From contig CAYFUH010000005.1 in assembly GCA_964346355.1 (NCBI GenBank), positions 1 to 63,941 of the forward strand: 63,941 nt of DNA, read 5' to 3'. This DNA comes from UBA6115 sp964346355. Lineage in GTDB: Bacteria > Bacillota > Clostridia > Christensenellales > Aristaeellaceae. Below are positions 62,590-63,941 of this stretch, piece by piece (within the stretch, counting starts at the first letter, position 1; each line of letters begins with the position of its first letter). The notes under the pieces are model-generated. The model saw only the letters and a program-made list of their open reading frames with translations. It did not search any database and had not been told where the DNA came from. The position numbers were made by a program, and so were the translations under genes.

Positions 62590-62706
62590 CCGTATGTAGT
62601 GTCGGGCCCCGTGCGATTCCATGGTGTGAACCCTGTCAGGTCCGGAAGGAAGCAGCAGTAAGCGCAAGTTGGGATGTGCTGCGGGTTTACCCGATATTGC
62701 ATACGG
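62590..62706 (+). ncRNA. ffs: Signal recognition particle RNA, short bacterial type
   Basis: The conserved domain IV is clear: GTCAGGTCCGGAAGGAAGCA (62635-62654), followed by GCAGTAAGC. CCGTATG (62590-62596) pairs with CATACGG (62700-62706) as the terminal stem, and TTTTAATATG follows. Length is about 117 bases, so the Alu domain of the long Bacillus-type RNA is missing. The RNA binds Ffh to target membrane proteins. The ends are estimated from pairing. Confidence 0.9.
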
Positions 62707-62904
62707 TTTTAATATGCCGTAAAATGGGTACAAACACATTGATATACAAAGCGAAAGAGGGCAAGCACGGATGAATTGATGGGGTCTTGTGGGTGGCAAA
62801 CTGGCAGGGGTTTTCTGCCGTCATGATTTGCCCTGTGACGTCCTGCTCATTTCCCTGTCCCCTTTGCTAATCGTATAAAATAAGAAAACTTGGAGGTGCC
62901 TTGT
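62707..62904. other. 198-base leader region between ffs and glyA with a nested hairpin
   Basis: It contains a two-tier hairpin: GGCAAA (62795-62800) pairs with TTTGCC (62827-62832), and inside it GGCAG (62803-62807) pairs with CTGCC (62815-62819). A weak -10 TATAAA (62874-62879) lies near the glyA ribosome site. No known riboswitch class was recognised. Confidence 0.45.
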
Positions 62905-63941
62905 ATGTGGAAACTTCCCCCAGCGCTTGACTTTGACCCGGAGATCAGACAGAGCATCGCGGATGAGTGCGAACGCCAGGAAACCCACCTGGAGTTGATC
63001 GCCAGTGAAAACTTTGTGACAAACGCTGTCCTGGCTGCCATGGGCAGCCCGCTGAATAATAAATACGCCGAGGGCTATCCCGGCCGCCGCTACTACGGCG
63101 GGTGTGAGTTTGTGGACGTGGCGGAAGACCTGGCCCGCGAGCGCGCCAAGAAGCTGTTTGGCGCAGACCACGCCAACGTGCAGCCGCACAGCGGCTCCCA
63201 AGCCAACCAGGGCGTGTATATGGCGCTGCTCAAACCGGGCGATACCGTGCTGGGCATGAACTTAAACCACGGCGGGCACCTCACCCACGGCAGCCCGGTG
63301 AACGCCTCCGGCATCCTGTACAATTTTGTGCCCTATGGCCTGGACCCGGAGACTGAGCGCATTGATTATGACGCGCTGATGGAGAAGGCCAAGGAATCCA
63401 AACCCAAGCTGATCATCGCCGGCGCCTCCGCCTACTCACGGCAGATTGATTTTAAGCGTTTCCGCGAGGTGGCGGACGCGGTTGGCGCCTACTTCATGGT
63501 GGACATGGCGCACATCGCGGGCCTGGTCGCCGCGGGCCTTCACCCCAGCCCCATCCCCTACGCGGACGTGGTGACCTCCACCACCCACAAGACCCTGCGC
63601 GGCCCGCGCGGCGGCCTGATCCTGTGCAAGGAGGAGCTGGCAAAAGCCATTGACAAGGCCATCTTCCCCGGCATCCAGGGCGGCCCCTTGATGCACATCA
63701 TCGCCGGCAAGGCCATCTGCTTCAAGGAAGCGCTGGAACCTTCCTTTAAGGAATACTCCGCGCAGGTCATCAAAAACGCCAAGGCGCTGGAGGAGACCTT
63801 CCACAAGGAAGGCGTGCGCATGGTCTCCGGCGGCACGGACAACCACCTGCTGCTGCTGGACCTGGTGGATACCGACCTGTCCGGCATGGAGCTGGAAACC
63901 CTGCTGGGGGATGCCAAGATCACCGTCAACAAAAACATGGT
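62905..63941 (+). CDS. glyA: Serine hydroxymethyltransferase (3' end beyond window)
   Basis: The visible 345 codons cover most of the protein, which is about 410-420 residues in this family. It converts serine and tetrahydrofolate to glycine and methylene-tetrahydrofolate with PLP. The start IASENFVTNAVLAAMGSPL, PHSGSQANQ, VDMAHIAGLVAAGLH and the PLP-lysine motif TSTTHKTLRGPRGG are all present. The ATG at 62905 is eight bases after GGAGG. The downstream neighbour is unseen. Confidence 0.95.
   Translation, partial: MWKLPPALDFDPEIRQSIADECERQETHLELIASENFVTNAVLAAMGSPLNNKYAEGYPGRRYYGGCEFVDVAEDLARERAKKLFGADHANVQPHSGSQANQGVYMALLKPGDTVLGMNLNHGGHLTHGSPVNASGILYNFVPYGLDPETERIDYDALMEKAKESKPKLIIAGASAYSRQIDFKRFREVADAVGAYFMVDMAHIAGLVAAGLHPSPIPYADVVTSTTHKTLRGPRGGLILCKEELAKAIDKAIFPGIQGGPLMHIIAGKAICFKEALEPSFKEYSAQVIKNAKALEETFHKEGVRMVSGGTDNHLLLLDLVDTDLSGMELETLLGDAKITVNKNM

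Noticed and set aside
62791..62832. T-box-like sequence GGGTGGCA upstream of glyA
   Set aside because: The rest of the T-box motif (ACCGCG) is absent, no specifier stem fits in the space after ffs, and the hairpin has no T-tract antiterminator partner.

Overview
The window reads as a chromosome segment of a Gram-positive (monoderm) anaerobe, most likely a high-GC member of the Clostridia. The supporting features are strong AGGAGG ribosome sites, frequent TTG/GTG starts, an ECF sigma/anti-sigma pair, VanW and CPBP proteins, a short signal recognition particle RNA, a YbaB-RecR pair, and anaerobe-type redox proteins (FprA flavodiiron protein, 2[4Fe-4S] ferredoxin, Fe-S aldo/keto reductase). I see no insertion sequence, prophage, CRISPR array, tRNA or rRNA. 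Genes are packed into runs joined by ATGA/GTGA/TTGA overlaps, and most consensus promoters lie in the few real gaps.

Left to right: (1) 1-2327, minus: a secreted beta-propeller/solute-binding fusion cut by the window edge. (2) 2660-4882, plus: Gfo/Idh/MocA oxidoreductase and amidohydrolase. (3) 4948-10404, minus operon: GNAT, alpha/beta hydrolase, membrane-anchored MurF-like ligase, Ddl, glutamate dehydrogenase. (4) 10524-12947, minus: ECF sigma factor, zinc-finger anti-sigma/DUF4349 protein, SIMPL protein. (5) 13057-15959, minus: MMPL transporter and secreted partner. (6) 16088-17221, minus: Eis-like acetyltransferase. (7) 17395-22640, plus: six overlapping envelope genes (GT2-GtrA, phosphodiester glycosidase, Lgt-like protein, DUF896, two SH3-VanW proteins). 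(8) 22702-25370, minus: tlyA, dxs. (9) 25453-29113, plus: recD2, comF, tcdA. (10) 29064-32846, minus: aldo/keto reductase, lgt, serine hydrolase, recX. (11) 32959-36050, minus: fprA, CBM9-like protein, second serine hydrolase. (12) 36330-44188, plus: an unusual peptide-type ABC transporter operon. (13) 44260-50175, minus: VOC protein, rmuC, tdk, recR, ybaB, topB, ferredoxin. (14) 50360-56688, plus: walJ, CPBP protease, MBL hydrolase, comEC, holA, rsmG. (15) 56694-59705, minus: SpoU methyltransferase and MrfA-type helicase, with a LexA/DinR-type box upstream. (16) 59898 to the end, plus: Ca2+-type P-ATPase, ffs RNA, glyA (cut by the edge).

The most striking object is the ABC operon at 36330-44188. 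Its DppC-type permease carries a seven-repeat RCC1/BLIP-II-like propeller of about 300 residues, inserted in the outside loop between TM1 and the conserved LGTDxxGRD motif. Its OppF-type ATPase carries a helical, charged insertion of about 185 residues between Walker A and the Q-loop. The binding protein has a Sec signal without a lipobox, and the operon ends with a 73-residue one-TM protein. Together these suggest a transporter with an added extracellular sensing or docking module and an added cytoplasmic arm. The truncated gene at 1-2327 also appears to join a propeller to a solute-binding domain, so propeller-decorated uptake may recur in this organism.
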